DNA from: Pelagibacterales bacterium SAG-MED15
GTDB lineage: Bacteria > Pseudomonadota > Alphaproteobacteria > Pelagibacterales > Pelagibacteraceae
DNA length: 64,000 bases
Assembly: GCA_014654065.1 (NCBI GenBank)
Contig: JACWDM010000002.1
Span: forward strand, 124,001 to 188,000
Direction of reading: 5' to 3'
The translations under genes and the position numbers were made by a program. Positions 1 to 8,773 of the stretch are shown in pieces; the stretch's first letter is position 1, and each line of letters starts with the position of its first letter. Below the pieces are notes generated by a model that did no database searches, was not told the DNA's origin, and worked only from the letters and a program-made list of their open reading frames with translations.

Positions 1-383
1 TCATGTCAGTTGAAGATGCAAAAAGAGCTATTGATATTGGCTGTACAGCTATAATGATATCAAATCATGGTGGAAGACAATTAGACGGATCAAGATCCCC
101 TTTTGATCAGGTAAAAGCTATTTCAGATGCAGTTGGAGATAAATTAGAAATTATTTTAGATGGTGGTGTACGAAGAGGAACCCATGTTTTAAAAGCCTTG
201 GCAGCTGGTGCAAAAGCGTGTAGTTTCGGCAAAATGTTTCTGTTCTCTTTAGCCGCAGGAGGACAACAGGGCGTTGAACATTTAATGCAAAACATGCATG
301 ATGAGATTAATAGAAACATGGTACTTATGGGGTGTAAAAATTTAAAAGAATTAAATGCCTCTAAATTAATTTATAGAAAATAA
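1..383 (+). CDS. FMN-dependent alpha-hydroxyacid dehydrogenase, C-terminal part (lactate/glycolate oxidase family)
   Basis: The window opens inside this gene, so only about the last 126 residues are seen and the start is outside. The visible part has the C-terminal half of the FMN-dependent 2-hydroxyacid oxidase barrel: the ISNHGGRQLDG segment with the catalytic His and substrate-binding Arg, then the DGGVRRGTHVLKAL phosphate-binding segment that holds FMN. Family members oxidise L-lactate, glycolate or similar 2-hydroxyacids to 2-keto acids. The next four genes on the same strand also handle 2-hydroxy, 2-keto or amino acids, which fits a shared pathway. The exact substrate cannot be read from the fragment. 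Confidence 0.85.
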   Translation, partial: MSVEDAKRAIDIGCTAIMISNHGGRQLDGSRSPFDQVKAISDAVGDKLEIILDGGVRRGTHVLKALAAGAKACSFGKMFLFSLAAGGQQGVEHLMQNMHDEINRNMVLMGCKNLKELNASKLIYRK

Positions 384-398
384 TAACCGGGAGATAAA

Positions 399-1562
399 AT
401 GAAATTAGCACAAAATTTACAAAGATTAGGGACCGAAACTGCTTTTAGCGTTCTTGCAGAGGCAAAAAAGTTAGAAGCTCAAGGCAAACCAATGATTCAT
501 TTAGGCTTAGGTCAACCTGATTTTAAAACTCCTAAACATGTAGTAGAAGCAGCAAAAAAAGCTTTGGATGACGGACATCATGGATATGTAATGTCAAATG
601 GGATTCCTGAATGTAGACAATCTGTAACAAGATGGATCAAAAAAAGATACAACGCTGATGTAAGCTTTGAAAGAATACTAATTATGCCAGGTGGAAAACC
701 TACAATGAGTTATGCAATTCAATGTTTTGGTGAACCAGGTGCAGAAATAATACACCCAACTCCTGCATTTCCAATTTATGAGTCTATGATTAATTACACA
801 GGTTCAACCCCCGTTCCATACGATTTAACAGAAGATAAGGATCTAAAATTTAAGGCTGATAAAATTCTATCATTAATAACTGACAAAACAAGATTACTAA
901 TTTTAATTAATCCAAATAATCCTACTGGAAGTTTTGTTGATAAACCGGAGATAGATAAGTTAGCAGAGGGATTAAAAAAATATCCACACGTAACTATTTT
1001 GAGTGATGAAATTTACAGTAGACAAGTTTTTGATGGTAAAGAAATGCCTACATTCTTTAATTATCCAGAATTAAGAGATAGACTAATCGTTCTTGAAGGT
1101 TGGAGTAAAGCTTATTCAATGACGGGATGGAGACTGGGATGGAGTTTTTGGCCTGAGCATTTAGTTGAGCATGTTAATAAGTTATTAATAAATAGTGTTT
1201 CATGTGTTAACGCAGCTGCGCAGTTTGCAGGCATAGCCGCTCTAGATGGTCCAGACGATTCTATTCATGAAATGATGGAAAAATTTACTCAAAGAAGAAA
1301 ACTTATTCATGAAGGATTAAACAGTTTGCCAGGAGTTGAATGCAGTCTTCCTGGAGGCGCTTTTTATGCTTTTCCAAAGGTAATTGGAACTGGAATGAAT
1401 GGTGCAGAATTTTGTAAAAGAGCTATGCATGAAGCTGGAGTTGCGATTGTCCCTGGAACTGCATTTGGAAAAACTTGCAATGATTATGTAAGGTTTAGTT
1501 TTGCAGCATCCAGAGATAATATTTCTCAAGCATTAGATAATATTAAAAAAATGCTGGGCTAA
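399..1562 (+). CDS. Class I/II PLP-dependent aminotransferase
   Basis: A 387-residue fold-type I aminotransferase. NPNNPTG (171-177) and SDEIY (202-206) place the PLP-contacting Asn174, Asp203 and Tyr206. The Schiff-base lysine is Lys237 in GWSKAYSMTGWR, and the C-terminal Arg365 (YVRFSF) should bind the substrate carboxylate. Such enzymes move an amino group between an amino acid and a 2-keto acid; here the keto acid could come from the hydroxyacid oxidases on either side, which is inference from context. A GGGAG ribosome site about 5 bases upstream supports the ATG at 399. The gene starts 15 bases after the previous one. Substrate specificity (aspartate, alanine or other) is not resolved. 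Confidence 0.88.
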   Translation: MKLAQNLQRLGTETAFSVLAEAKKLEAQGKPMIHLGLGQPDFKTPKHVVEAAKKALDDGHHGYVMSNGIPECRQSVTRWIKKRYNADVSFERILIMPGGKPTMSYAIQCFGEPGAEIIHPTPAFPIYESMINYTGSTPVPYDLTEDKDLKFKADKILSLITDKTRLLILINPNNPTGSFVDKPEIDKLAEGLKKYPHVTILSDEIYSRQVFDGKEMPTFFNYPELRDRLIVLEGWSKAYSMTGWRLGWSFWPEHLVEHVNKLLINSVSCVNAAAQFAGIAALDGPDDSIHEMMEKFTQRRKLIHEGLNSLPGVECSLPGGAFYAFPKVIGTGMNGAEFCKRAMHEAGVAIVPGTAFGKTCNDYVRFSFAASRDNISQALDNIKKMLG

Positions 1563-1601
1563 GTTTATTTTTTATTCATAGCTTGATATACTGTTTTTTA
1601 A

Positions 1602-2978
1602 ATGGAGAATGTATCACTTAAAAAAGAACTGACCTCAATATTAAAAGATAGAATATCTTTATCAGAATCTACAAGAGCGAACTTTGCAAGAGGTGAAGAC
1701 ACATATGACCCAGTACTTTCCCAAGCGGTTGTATTTCCTGAAACAAATGAAGAAGTATCTAGGATTTTAAAACTTTGTAATGAACATAAGGTACCAGTAG
1801 TCCCGTTTGGAACTGGTACATCTTTAGAAGGTCACGTTGTTGGAAATAAAGATGGAATAACACTATCATTAGAAAAAATGAATAAAGTTCTTAGTGTAAA
1901 CGCATCAGATTTTGATTGTCGAGTTCAAGCAAATGTTACTAGAGAACAGTTAAATGAATATTTAAGAGAGGATGGAGTTTTCTTCCCAATTGATCCAGGA
2001 GCAAATGCTGCACTTGGCGGGATGGCAGCTACTTCTGCATCAGGAACTATGGCGGTAAAGTATGGTACGATGAAATCAGTTATTACTGGCCTAACAGTAG
2101 TTTTACCGAATGGAGATATTATTAAAACAGGCGGTAGATCAAAAAAATCATCAGCAGGATATAATTTAACAAATTTATTTATTGGATCTGAGGGTACATT
2201 AGGAATAATTACAGAAGTTCAATTGAGATTATCGCCAATTCCAGAAAGTATAATGAGTGCAGTTTGCCATTTTCCATCATTAGATGATGCAGTAAAAACA
2301 GCCCAGGAGACAATTCAGTATGGTGTTCCTATTGCAAGAATTGAAATGTTAAATAAAGATCAAATGGAGATAAGTATTAATTATTCAAAATTAGAAGATG
2401 TAAGTGCATTACCCACACTTTTTTTTGAATTTCACGGATCTGAAACATCAAATAAAGAAGCAATAAATATAGTAGATGAAATATCAAAAAATAATAATGG
2501 AAGTAAATTTAAATGGGCAGACACAATTGAAAAAAGAAAAAAAATGTGGAAAGCCAGATGGGACGCATGGTATTCTGTTAGAGCCCTAATTGATGATGGT
2601 AGAGTATATACCACGGATGTTTGTGTACCAATTTCAAAAATAACAGAATGTGTAAATTTTGCAGAGAAAGAGGTAAAAAAATTGGGTTTAAGAGCACCTA
2701 TGGTTGGACATTTAGGAGATGGAAACTTTCATATTATGATGCCATATAACCCCAAAAAAGATGATGAATATAAGAAGATTAAATATTTTAATGATATCTT
2801 AATTGATAAATCTTTAGAACTTGAGGGTACTATAACTGGGGAACATGGCATAGGTCTTCACAAAAAAAACTACCTTTTAAAAGAACATCCTGATAACGTT
2901 CCCTTAATGAAATCTATTAAAAGAACAATGGATCCAAACAACATAATGAATCCTGGAAAGATTTTTGATTTAAACTAA
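1602..2978 (+). CDS. FAD-binding 2-hydroxyacid dehydrogenase, D-lactate dehydrogenase (cytochrome) / GlcD family
   Basis: A 458-residue flavoprotein with an N-terminal FAD-binding (PCMH) domain, seen in PFGTGTSLEGHVVG (68-81) and the SEGTLGIITE segment near residue 200. The C-terminal oxidase-linked domain carries GHLGDGNFH near residue 365 and GEHGIG at 413-418, residues typical of the metal/substrate site in D-lactate dehydrogenase and glycolate oxidase GlcD. It probably oxidises a D-2-hydroxyacid such as D-lactate or glycolate and passes electrons to the respiratory chain. No glcE or glcF partner is next to it, which favours the single-subunit D-lactate dehydrogenase type. A 2-hydroxyacid reductase follows 9 bases downstream. 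Confidence 0.85.
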   Translation: MENVSLKKELTSILKDRISLSESTRANFARGEDTYDPVLSQAVVFPETNEEVSRILKLCNEHKVPVVPFGTGTSLEGHVVGNKDGITLSLEKMNKVLSVNASDFDCRVQANVTREQLNEYLREDGVFFPIDPGANAALGGMAATSASGTMAVKYGTMKSVITGLTVVLPNGDIIKTGGRSKKSSAGYNLTNLFIGSEGTLGIITEVQLRLSPIPESIMSAVCHFPSLDDAVKTAQETIQYGVPIARIEMLNKDQMEISINYSKLEDVSALPTLFFEFHGSETSNKEAINIVDEISKNNNGSKFKWADTIEKRKKMWKARWDAWYSVRALIDDGRVYTTDVCVPISKITECVNFAEKEVKKLGLRAPMVGHLGDGNFHIMMPYNPKKDDEYKKIKYFNDILIDKSLELEGTITGEHGIGLHKKNYLLKEHPDNVPLMKSIKRTMDPNNIMNPGKIFDLN

Positions 2979-2987
2979 TAAATCTTT

Positions 2988-3941
2988 ATGAAAAAAATAC
3001 TTGTAACCAGAAAATTACTTCAATCTAACGAGGATAGATTAAAAGAAATATATGAGGTTAATTTAAATAAAAATGATGAGCTTTATTCTCAAAGTAAACT
3101 TATAGAATTGAGTCAAGGATGCGATGGTATACTTTCAGCATTGACCGATAAGTTGGATGCTGAAACAATTAATAAATTACCTGATACTGTAAAAATCTTA
3201 TCAAATTTTGCTGTTGGTTTTGGAAACATCGATTTAGATGCTGCTAAAAAAAGAAATATAGCAGTTACAAATACCCCAGAAGTTTTAACTGATGCAACTG
3301 CAGAGATTGGAATTTTATTAATTTTAGGAGCTTGCAGAAGAGCAGCTGAAGGAATAAGTGGAGCAAGAGCATCAGACTGGAAATGGTCAGCAGATTATTT
3401 AATAGGAAAGCAACTAACCGGAACAAGATTAGGAATTTTAGGAATGGGAAGAATCGGACAAAAAATAGCAAAAGTCGCTAAAGCTTTGGGAATGATAATA
3501 CATTACCATAATCGTTCAGAATTAAGTTCAGAAAAAGCTCAAGGAGCGATTTACCATAATAATCTTAAAAGTTTAATGTCAGTATCAGATGTATTGTCAG
3601 TTTGTTGCCCAGCATCAAATGAGACAATTAACTTAATTAACAAGGAAACCTTAGAATATTTACCTCAAGGCGCAGTGGTTACAAATGTAGCAAGAGGAGA
3701 TATTGTAGATGACGAAGCTTTGATAGATGCTCTTAACAGAAGAAAGGTATATGCAGTAGGCTTAGATGTTTACAAGGGAGAACCAAATTTAAATACTGGT
3801 TATCTTAAACACAAAAGTGCTTTTATTCTTCCTCATTTAGGAAGCGCTACAAAAGAAACCCGAACAGCAATGGCAAATCTAGCTATTGATAATCTTGAGG
3901 AATTCTACAAAACAGGAAATTGTAAAAATAAAGTAAATTAG
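2988..3941 (+). CDS. D-isomer-specific 2-hydroxyacid dehydrogenase (glyoxylate/hydroxypyruvate reductase type)
   Basis: A 317-residue NAD(P)-dependent dehydrogenase. The Rossmann motif GMGRIG is at 152-157, followed by HNRS (174-177) after the second strand; an Arg there usually means a preference for NADPH. The catalytic triad Arg236, Glu265 and His283 (LPHLGSAT) is complete, so the enzyme should be active. Relatives reduce glyoxylate, hydroxypyruvate or other 2-keto acids to D-2-hydroxyacids. With the oxidases upstream it could form an interconversion pair for C2/C3 acids, which is inference. The DNA after the stop is a 126-base gap leading to the TRAP transporter. Confidence 0.87.
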   Translation: MKKILVTRKLLQSNEDRLKEIYEVNLNKNDELYSQSKLIELSQGCDGILSALTDKLDAETINKLPDTVKILSNFAVGFGNIDLDAAKKRNIAVTNTPEVLTDATAEIGILLILGACRRAAEGISGARASDWKWSADYLIGKQLTGTRLGILGMGRIGQKIAKVAKALGMIIHYHNRSELSSEKAQGAIYHNNLKSLMSVSDVLSVCCPASNETINLINKETLEYLPQGAVVTNVARGDIVDDEALIDALNRRKVYAVGLDVYKGEPNLNTGYLKHKSAFILPHLGSATKETRTAMANLAIDNLEEFYKTGNCKNKVN

Positions 3942-4054
3942 AACTATAACAAACTATTTACACCTTCAAGTTGTAAAAAATTAATACCTGGACCATTTAG
4001 TATAGGACTCATAATCCTTAATATGTTTTAATTATTTTAAGTTAATTAACTAAA

Positions 4055-4060
4055 GAGGAG
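4055..4060 (+). promoter_or_regulatory. Strong ribosome binding site of the TRAP binding protein gene
   Basis: GAGGAG lies 7 bases before the ATG at 4068. Most genes in this window have weak or no Shine-Dalgarno sequence, so this near-perfect site suggests high translation, as expected for an abundant periplasmic solute-binding protein. No convincing -35/-10 pair was found in the 126-base gap upstream. Confidence 0.7.
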
Positions 4061-4067
4061 AATAACA

Positions 4068-5213
4068 ATGATTAAAGAAAAAAAATCATTGAAGGGAAAA
4101 ATACCTTCAAGACGAAAGTTCTTTAAAACTGCGGCCGCAGCAGGTGCAGCAGCTGTTGCAATGCCTTATTTAAATGTAGGCGCTGCTCAGACTTTAAAAA
4201 TGCAAGCTGCATGGCCTAGTGGTGCTAACATATTTTTTGAAATGGCAGGAGACTATTGCAAAATGGTTAGCGACATGTCGGGAGGTTCTTTAAAAATAGA
4301 CCTTCAGCCAGTTGGTGCAGTTGTAAAAACTTCAGAAATCGGACAAGCGGTAAGTTCAGGTGTAGTAGATATGGGTCACTGGGTGACAGCATATTGGTAT
4401 GGAAAAAATCCTGCTGCATCTTTATTTGGTACTGGTCCTTCATACGGAATGTCATCTCAAGAAGTAATGGGATGGATGGAATATGGTGGAGGAAGAAAAT
4501 TATATGATGAAACACTTGCGAAAGTAGGTTTTGATTATGTTGGTTTCTTTCATATGCCAATGCCCGCACAGCCATTTGGTTGGTTCAAAAAGAACGTAAC
4601 TAAAGTGTCTGATGTTAAAGGTATGAAGTACAGAACAGTTGGTCTTGCCACTAACGTTCTTACAGCAATGGGAATGGTCGTTAGACAATTACCAGGTGGT
4701 GAAATTCAACCAGCAATGAAAACTGGTTTAATTGAAGCTGCTGAGTTTAACAACCCTACTTCAGACTCTCAATTTGGTATGCAAGATGTTTCTAAGCATT
4801 ATCACTTAGGAAGCTTCCACCAATCACAGGAGATGTTTGAAATACCAGTTAACAAAAAAACATTTAACAGTTTATCACCAGCTAATCAGGCTATTTTAAA
4901 AAATGCTGCTTATGCTGCTAACAGTGATAACTACTTTAAAGCTTTAGTAAGATACTCAGCTGATTTAGCTAAGTTAATGAACGAACATAAAGTAAATGTT
5001 TATCAAACTTCAGATGAGATTTTGGCTCAACAATTAAAAGGTTGGGATAAAGTAATTGGCGACTTTAATAAGAAAGATGCTTTCTTTAAGAAGATCGTTA
5101 ATTCTCAAAAATCTTATGCAAAAAGAGTAATGAAGTATCTGTTAATGAATCAGCCTAATTACAAACTTGCATATGAAAATGAGTTTGGACCAATAGGAAA
5201 AGTTAAGATTTAG
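4068..5213 (+). CDS. dctP: TRAP transporter substrate-binding protein, TakP-like, Tat-exported
   Basis: A 381-residue periplasmic binding protein of the DctP/TakP family. The N-terminus has a twin-arginine motif (SRRKFF, 14-19), an Ala-rich hydrophobic stretch and a likely cleavage site after VGAA (residue 40), so it should leave the cell folded through the Tat system. Arg189 (MKYRTVG) is in the place where family members bind the substrate carboxylate, and LPGGEIQPAMKTG is the usual following helix. TakP relatives bind 2-keto acids, and the neighbouring hydroxyacid enzymes make 2-keto or 2-hydroxy acids a sensible guess for the ligand. The gene is followed by a terminator and then by its two membrane subunits. 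Confidence 0.9.
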   Translation: MIKEKKSLKGKIPSRRKFFKTAAAAGAAAVAMPYLNVGAAQTLKMQAAWPSGANIFFEMAGDYCKMVSDMSGGSLKIDLQPVGAVVKTSEIGQAVSSGVVDMGHWVTAYWYGKNPAASLFGTGPSYGMSSQEVMGWMEYGGGRKLYDETLAKVGFDYVGFFHMPMPAQPFGWFKKNVTKVSDVKGMKYRTVGLATNVLTAMGMVVRQLPGGEIQPAMKTGLIEAAEFNNPTSDSQFGMQDVSKHYHLGSFHQSQEMFEIPVNKKTFNSLSPANQAILKNAAYAANSDNYFKALVRYSADLAKLMNEHKVNVYQTSDEILAQQLKGWDKVIGDFNKKDAFFKKIVNSQKSYAKRVMKYLLMNQPNYKLAYENEFGPIGKVKI

Positions 5214-5233
5214 TAACTTTTATAAATTAAATT

Positions 5234-5260
5234 AAGGGGGGCTTCGGCCCCCTTTTTTAT
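5234..5260 (+). terminator. UUCG-capped intrinsic terminator between dctP and dctQ
   Basis: A GC-rich stem (G5236-G5241 and C5242 with G5247, C5248-C5252, extended by a G-U and A-U pairs) closes on a perfect cUUCGg tetraloop at 5242-5247 and is followed by a run of T. This is the clearest intrinsic terminator in the window. It stands inside a transporter operon, so it probably lets some transcripts through and lowers permease expression relative to the binding protein. Confidence 0.9.
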
Positions 5261-5302
5261 TTATTTGATTAATTTAAGACAATTCAATAAAACTCTAAGC
5301 TT

Positions 5303-5893
5303 ATGATGAGATCATATATTAAATTAGCTGACCGATTAAGCATATCAATGGGTAAAGCATTTTCTTGGTGCATAGTGATCTTAATGGGAGGGACTTGCTA
5401 CGAAGTTTTTATGGCGTATGCACTTAATGCACCTACTTTGTGGAATTTTGATTTTAGTCTTCAAATGTATGGAGCAATATTTATGATGGCTGGTGCTTAC
5501 ACGTTATCTACAGAAGCACATGTGAGAGGTGACGTAATTTACAGATTGTTTTCACAGAAAACACAGGCATATATAGATTTAGTTTTATACTTTATATTTT
5601 TTTTCCCAGGAGTTATTGCGCTTGCATTTTATGGTTACGAGTACGCAGCCTTGGCATGGAAAATAAAAGAAACCAGCTGGAATAGCCCTGCACAAATTCA
5701 AATTTATATGGCAAAGTCATTAATACCTTTGTCAGGTTCACTTTTGACCATACAAGGTATTAGCGAGGTTTTCAGATGCATCATTTGTATTCAAACAGGA
5801 AAATGGCCAGAAAGAGATTCAGCAGACGCAGAAGAAACAGAAAAATTATTAATGAGAACTTCTCAGAAAGGTAATACTGACGATGTTATTTAG
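5303..5893 (+). CDS. dctQ: TRAP transporter small permease subunit
   Basis: A 196-residue membrane protein with about four hydrophobic segments (roughly residues 15-35, 50-68, 92-112 and 138-158), the layout of DctQ. DctQ pairs with DctM to form the sodium- or proton-driven TRAP carrier that receives substrate from the binding protein. The C-terminal 35 residues are charged and presumably cytoplasmic. The start ATG ATG at 5303 comes 43 bases after the terminator, and the gene overlaps dctM by 11 bases, which suggests coupled translation. The family diverges quickly, so the assignment rests on topology plus position. Confidence 0.88.
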   Translation: MMRSYIKLADRLSISMGKAFSWCIVILMGGTCYEVFMAYALNAPTLWNFDFSLQMYGAIFMMAGAYTLSTEAHVRGDVIYRLFSQKTQAYIDLVLYFIFFFPGVIALAFYGYEYAALAWKIKETSWNSPAQIQIYMAKSLIPLSGSLLTIQGISEVFRCIICIQTGKWPERDSADAEETEKLLMRTSQKGNTDDVI

Positions 5894-7244
5894 TCTAACA
5901 AATCCAGAAGTTGCGATTTTAATGATGGGTATATTCCTTTTTGCAGTTTTACTAGGATTTCCAATTGCATTTACATTAATGGCCATGGGTTTAGGTTTTG
6001 GTTATTATGCATATTTTGATCCAACTAAAATGGAACATCTATTTGATAATAGAATATTCCAGCTCTTCGTTCAGAATACATATACAGTAATGGATAATAA
6101 TGTTTTAACCGCCGTTCCTCTTTTTTTATTTATGGGTTATTTAGTAGAAAGAGCAGGAATAGTCGCAAAACTTTTTTTTGCAATAAGATTGGCCTCACAT
6201 AGACTTCCAGCTTCAATGGCAGTCGCAGCTTTAATTACCTGTACATTGTTTTCAACAGCTACTGGAATTATAGGCGCTGTGGTTACTTTAATGGGCCTCT
6301 TGGCTTGGCCAGCAATGGTAAAAGCTGGTTATGATAAAAAATTTGCATCAGGAATAATTTGCGCAGGCGGATGTTTAGGAATTTTAATTCCACCAAGTAT
6401 TATGTTAATTGTTTACTCTGTAATTGCTCAACTTTCACCTCTAAGATTATTTGCAGCCGCAATATTTCCAGGTCTAATGTTAGCAGGACTTTATATTGGT
6501 TATGCTGTTTTTAGAGCATGGTTAAATCCTTCTATTGCTCCAAAACCTGCGGCTGAAGAAATTCCACCTACTGCAGTTATTTTGAAAGAAGTATTAATTT
6601 CATTTCTACCATTATTTTCATTAATCATTTTGGTATTAGGAACAATTCTTGCAGGTATAGCAACTCCAGCTGAAGCTGCTGCGGTGGGAGCCTTTGGTGC
6701 TTTAGTGCTATCTTATTTTTATAAAACTCTAAAATGGAAGAATTTTAAAGAATCTGTATTTTTAACTGCAAAAACTACTGCTATGATTATGTGGCTTTTT
6801 ATTGGTTCATGGACTTTTGCATCTGTATTTTCTTATTTAGGTGGTCACGAAGTATTTGAACATTTCTTTAAGTCCTTAGATCTTCAACCTTGGCAGTTTT
6901 TAGTTATAACCCAAATAATTATTTTTTTATTAGGTTGGCCTTTAGAATGGACTGAGATATTAATTATTTTTGTACCAATATTTTTACCACTAGTAGAATT
7001 TTTTGGTGTAAATCCATATTTCTTTGCAATGCTTATTGCATTAAACTTACAAACATCATTTTTAACACCCCCCATGGCCATGTCGGCATATTACTTAAAA
7101 GGTGTACAGTCTAAAAATGTTGAATTAATGGAAATATTTAGAGGTATTATGCCATTTTTAGCGATTGTAATATTAGCTATGGTATTGATGTATTGGTTTC
7201 CAGGAATTGCTTTATGGTTGCCAGAAAAATTATTTGCTATTTAA
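5883..7244 (+). CDS. dctM: TRAP transporter large permease subunit
   Basis: A 453-residue, strongly hydrophobic protein with about 12 membrane segments, the length and look of DctM (ion-transporter superfamily). Typical segments include FSTATGIIGAVVTLMG and GGCLGILIPPSIMLIVY in the first half and PAEAAAVGAFGAL in the second; these form the two re-entrant repeats of the elevator-type transporter. It should import the ligand of the upstream Tat-exported binding protein using an ion gradient. The start lies inside the end of dctQ. The amidase follows 11 bases after its stop, suggesting one transcript. Confidence 0.93.
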   Translation: MLFSLTNPEVAILMMGIFLFAVLLGFPIAFTLMAMGLGFGYYAYFDPTKMEHLFDNRIFQLFVQNTYTVMDNNVLTAVPLFLFMGYLVERAGIVAKLFFAIRLASHRLPASMAVAALITCTLFSTATGIIGAVVTLMGLLAWPAMVKAGYDKKFASGIICAGGCLGILIPPSIMLIVYSVIAQLSPLRLFAAAIFPGLMLAGLYIGYAVFRAWLNPSIAPKPAAEEIPPTAVILKEVLISFLPLFSLIILVLGTILAGIATPAEAAAVGAFGALVLSYFYKTLKWKNFKESVFLTAKTTAMIMWLFIGSWTFASVFSYLGGHEVFEHFFKSLDLQPWQFLVITQIIIFLLGWPLEWTEILIIFVPIFLPLVEFFGVNPYFFAMLIALNLQTSFLTPPMAMSAYYLKGVQSKNVELMEIFRGIMPFLAIVILAMVLMYWFPGIALWLPEKLFAI

Positions 7245-7255
7245 ATAGATTATAA

Positions 7256-8581
7256 ATGATCGATATATTTTCTTTAAGTGTTGAAGAACTAGCAACAAAA
7301 ATCAAAGATGCACAAATTACTTCAGTTGAGGTTTGTAATAAATATATTGAAAGAATAAGTAAGTTTGAAAAAGAAGTTAAAGCTTGGGCACATTTTGATA
7401 AAAAAATTTTATTAGAAAAAGCTTCGGAGGCAGATGATCACAGAAGATCTGGAAAACCAATAGGTCCATTGCATGGAATACCTGTAGCGGTAAAAGATAT
7501 AATAGGAACTGTAGATATGCCAACTGAATGTGGAACTGTTATTAGAAAAGGAAAGTCGTACTCACAAAATGCTGAAATAATTGATCTCATAAATTCTGCC
7601 GGGGCTATTGTAATGGGTAAGACAGCTACTTCTGAACTAGCTTATCTAAGTCCACCAAAAACAACTAATCCTCACGATTACACCAGAACACCTGGTGGCT
7701 CATCAAGTGGATCGGCTGCTTCTGTAGCATCTTTGATGGCACCATTGTCTATTGGATCTCAAACCGGTGGCTCAATAATTAGACCAGCATCTTATTGTGG
7801 TGTGGTAGGTTATAAACCATCTTATGGTTTAATATCTAGAAACGGTGTTTTAAGAACCTCAAACTCGCTGGATCATATAGGCATGTTTGCAAGAAGTGTT
7901 GAAGATATTGCATTACTAGCTAAAGTATTAATTAAAAAAGATCCTTACGATCCAGCTACAGTATATTTTTCTGCAGAAAATATTTTAGAAGAAACTAAAA
8001 AAGGCCCATTATTTGAACCTAAATTTATTTTTTATAAAACTGATTATTGGAAAATAGTTGATAAAAAATCTAGAGAAGCATTTGAATATTTTATTAAATC
8101 TTTTAAAAATATAGAAGTTTTTGATACTCCGTCATATTTTAAAGATATACACAAATATCATCAAATTATTCATGAAACAGATTTAGCAAATAATTTTTCT
8201 TTATATTATAAGAAGTATAAATCAAAATTATCTAAATATATGCAAACAGCAATAGCACAAGGCAATAAACATTCAGCAAAAGATTACGCGGAAGCAATAG
8301 ATTTTAAAAAAAGAAGTTATGAATCTTATCAAGAAGTTTTTGAGGATTATCATGGTGTTTTAACTCCTTCTAGTCCAGGTGTTGCACCAAAGGGGCTGAA
8401 GAGCACTGGAACAGCAGAATTTAATAAAGTTTGGTCTTATTTAGGCACACCTTGTATTTCTCTACCTTTACTTGAAGGTGAAAATAATTTACCATTAGGA
8501 GTACAATTAGTTGGTGATAGATATGATGATCACAGATTTTTAGGGGTTGCAAAATGGCTAGAAAAGGAATGTCAGAATTAA
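7256..8581 (+). CDS. Amidase signature family hydrolase
   Basis: A 441-residue amidase-signature enzyme. The Ser-cisSer-Lys triad is visible: Lys80 (VAVKDI), cis-Ser near 149 in GGSSSGSAA (147-155) and nucleophile Ser173 in GSQTGGSIIRPA. The C-terminal region is shorter and unlike that of GatA, and there is no gatB or gatC nearby, so it is more likely a catabolic amidase than the tRNA amidotransferase subunit. Its position 11 bases after dctM suggests that the transporter brings in an amide, or that amide hydrolysis feeds the same acid pathway; that is inference. Confidence 0.87.
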   Translation: MIDIFSLSVEELATKIKDAQITSVEVCNKYIERISKFEKEVKAWAHFDKKILLEKASEADDHRRSGKPIGPLHGIPVAVKDIIGTVDMPTECGTVIRKGKSYSQNAEIIDLINSAGAIVMGKTATSELAYLSPPKTTNPHDYTRTPGGSSSGSAASVASLMAPLSIGSQTGGSIIRPASYCGVVGYKPSYGLISRNGVLRTSNSLDHIGMFARSVEDIALLAKVLIKKDPYDPATVYFSAENILEETKKGPLFEPKFIFYKTDYWKIVDKKSREAFEYFIKSFKNIEVFDTPSYFKDIHKYHQIIHETDLANNFSLYYKKYKSKLSKYMQTAIAQGNKHSAKDYAEAIDFKKRSYESYQEVFEDYHGVLTPSSPGVAPKGLKSTGTAEFNKVWSYLGTPCISLPLLEGENNLPLGVQLVGDRYDDHRFLGVAKWLEKECQN

Positions 8582-8582
8582 A

Positions 8583-8759
8583 ATGAATAAATTAACCACA
8601 GTTGTTGGATTGTCTTTTGCTATATTTTTTTTAATAGGTTTAGCAACAACATTAACAAGATCTATGATGATTGGATTTATAGATGTAATTCCAGTTTATT
8701 TGTTAATGGGCATCGCTATTGCAATGATGATTTACGAAGCCTTTTTTGATAAAAGTTAA
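8583..8759 (+). CDS. Small two-helix membrane protein, unknown function
   Basis: A 58-residue open frame that starts with ATG one base after the amidase stop and ends 14 bases before the next gene. It encodes two hydrophobic helices (about residues 5-24 and 36-52) joined by a short polar loop (TLTRSMM), then an acidic tail ending in FFDKS. The gapless position between two genes and the membrane-protein composition favour a real gene. I do not recognise a family. It may be an accessory subunit of the TRAP system or simply co-transcribed. Confidence 0.6.
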   Translation: MNKLTTVVGLSFAIFFLIGLATTLTRSMMIGFIDVIPVYLLMGIAIAMMIYEAFFDKS

Positions 8760-8773
8760 TTAATTTTCTTATA

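Noticed and set aside
3942..4067. Riboswitch or structured RNA before the TRAP binding-protein gene
   Set aside because: The gap is long enough, but I could find no consistent helices or known aptamer core in it.
7256..8581. GatA subunit of the tRNA amidotransferase
   Set aside because: The amidase signature is shared, but gatB and gatC are not adjacent and the C-terminal half differs; the transporter context suggests a catabolic amidase.
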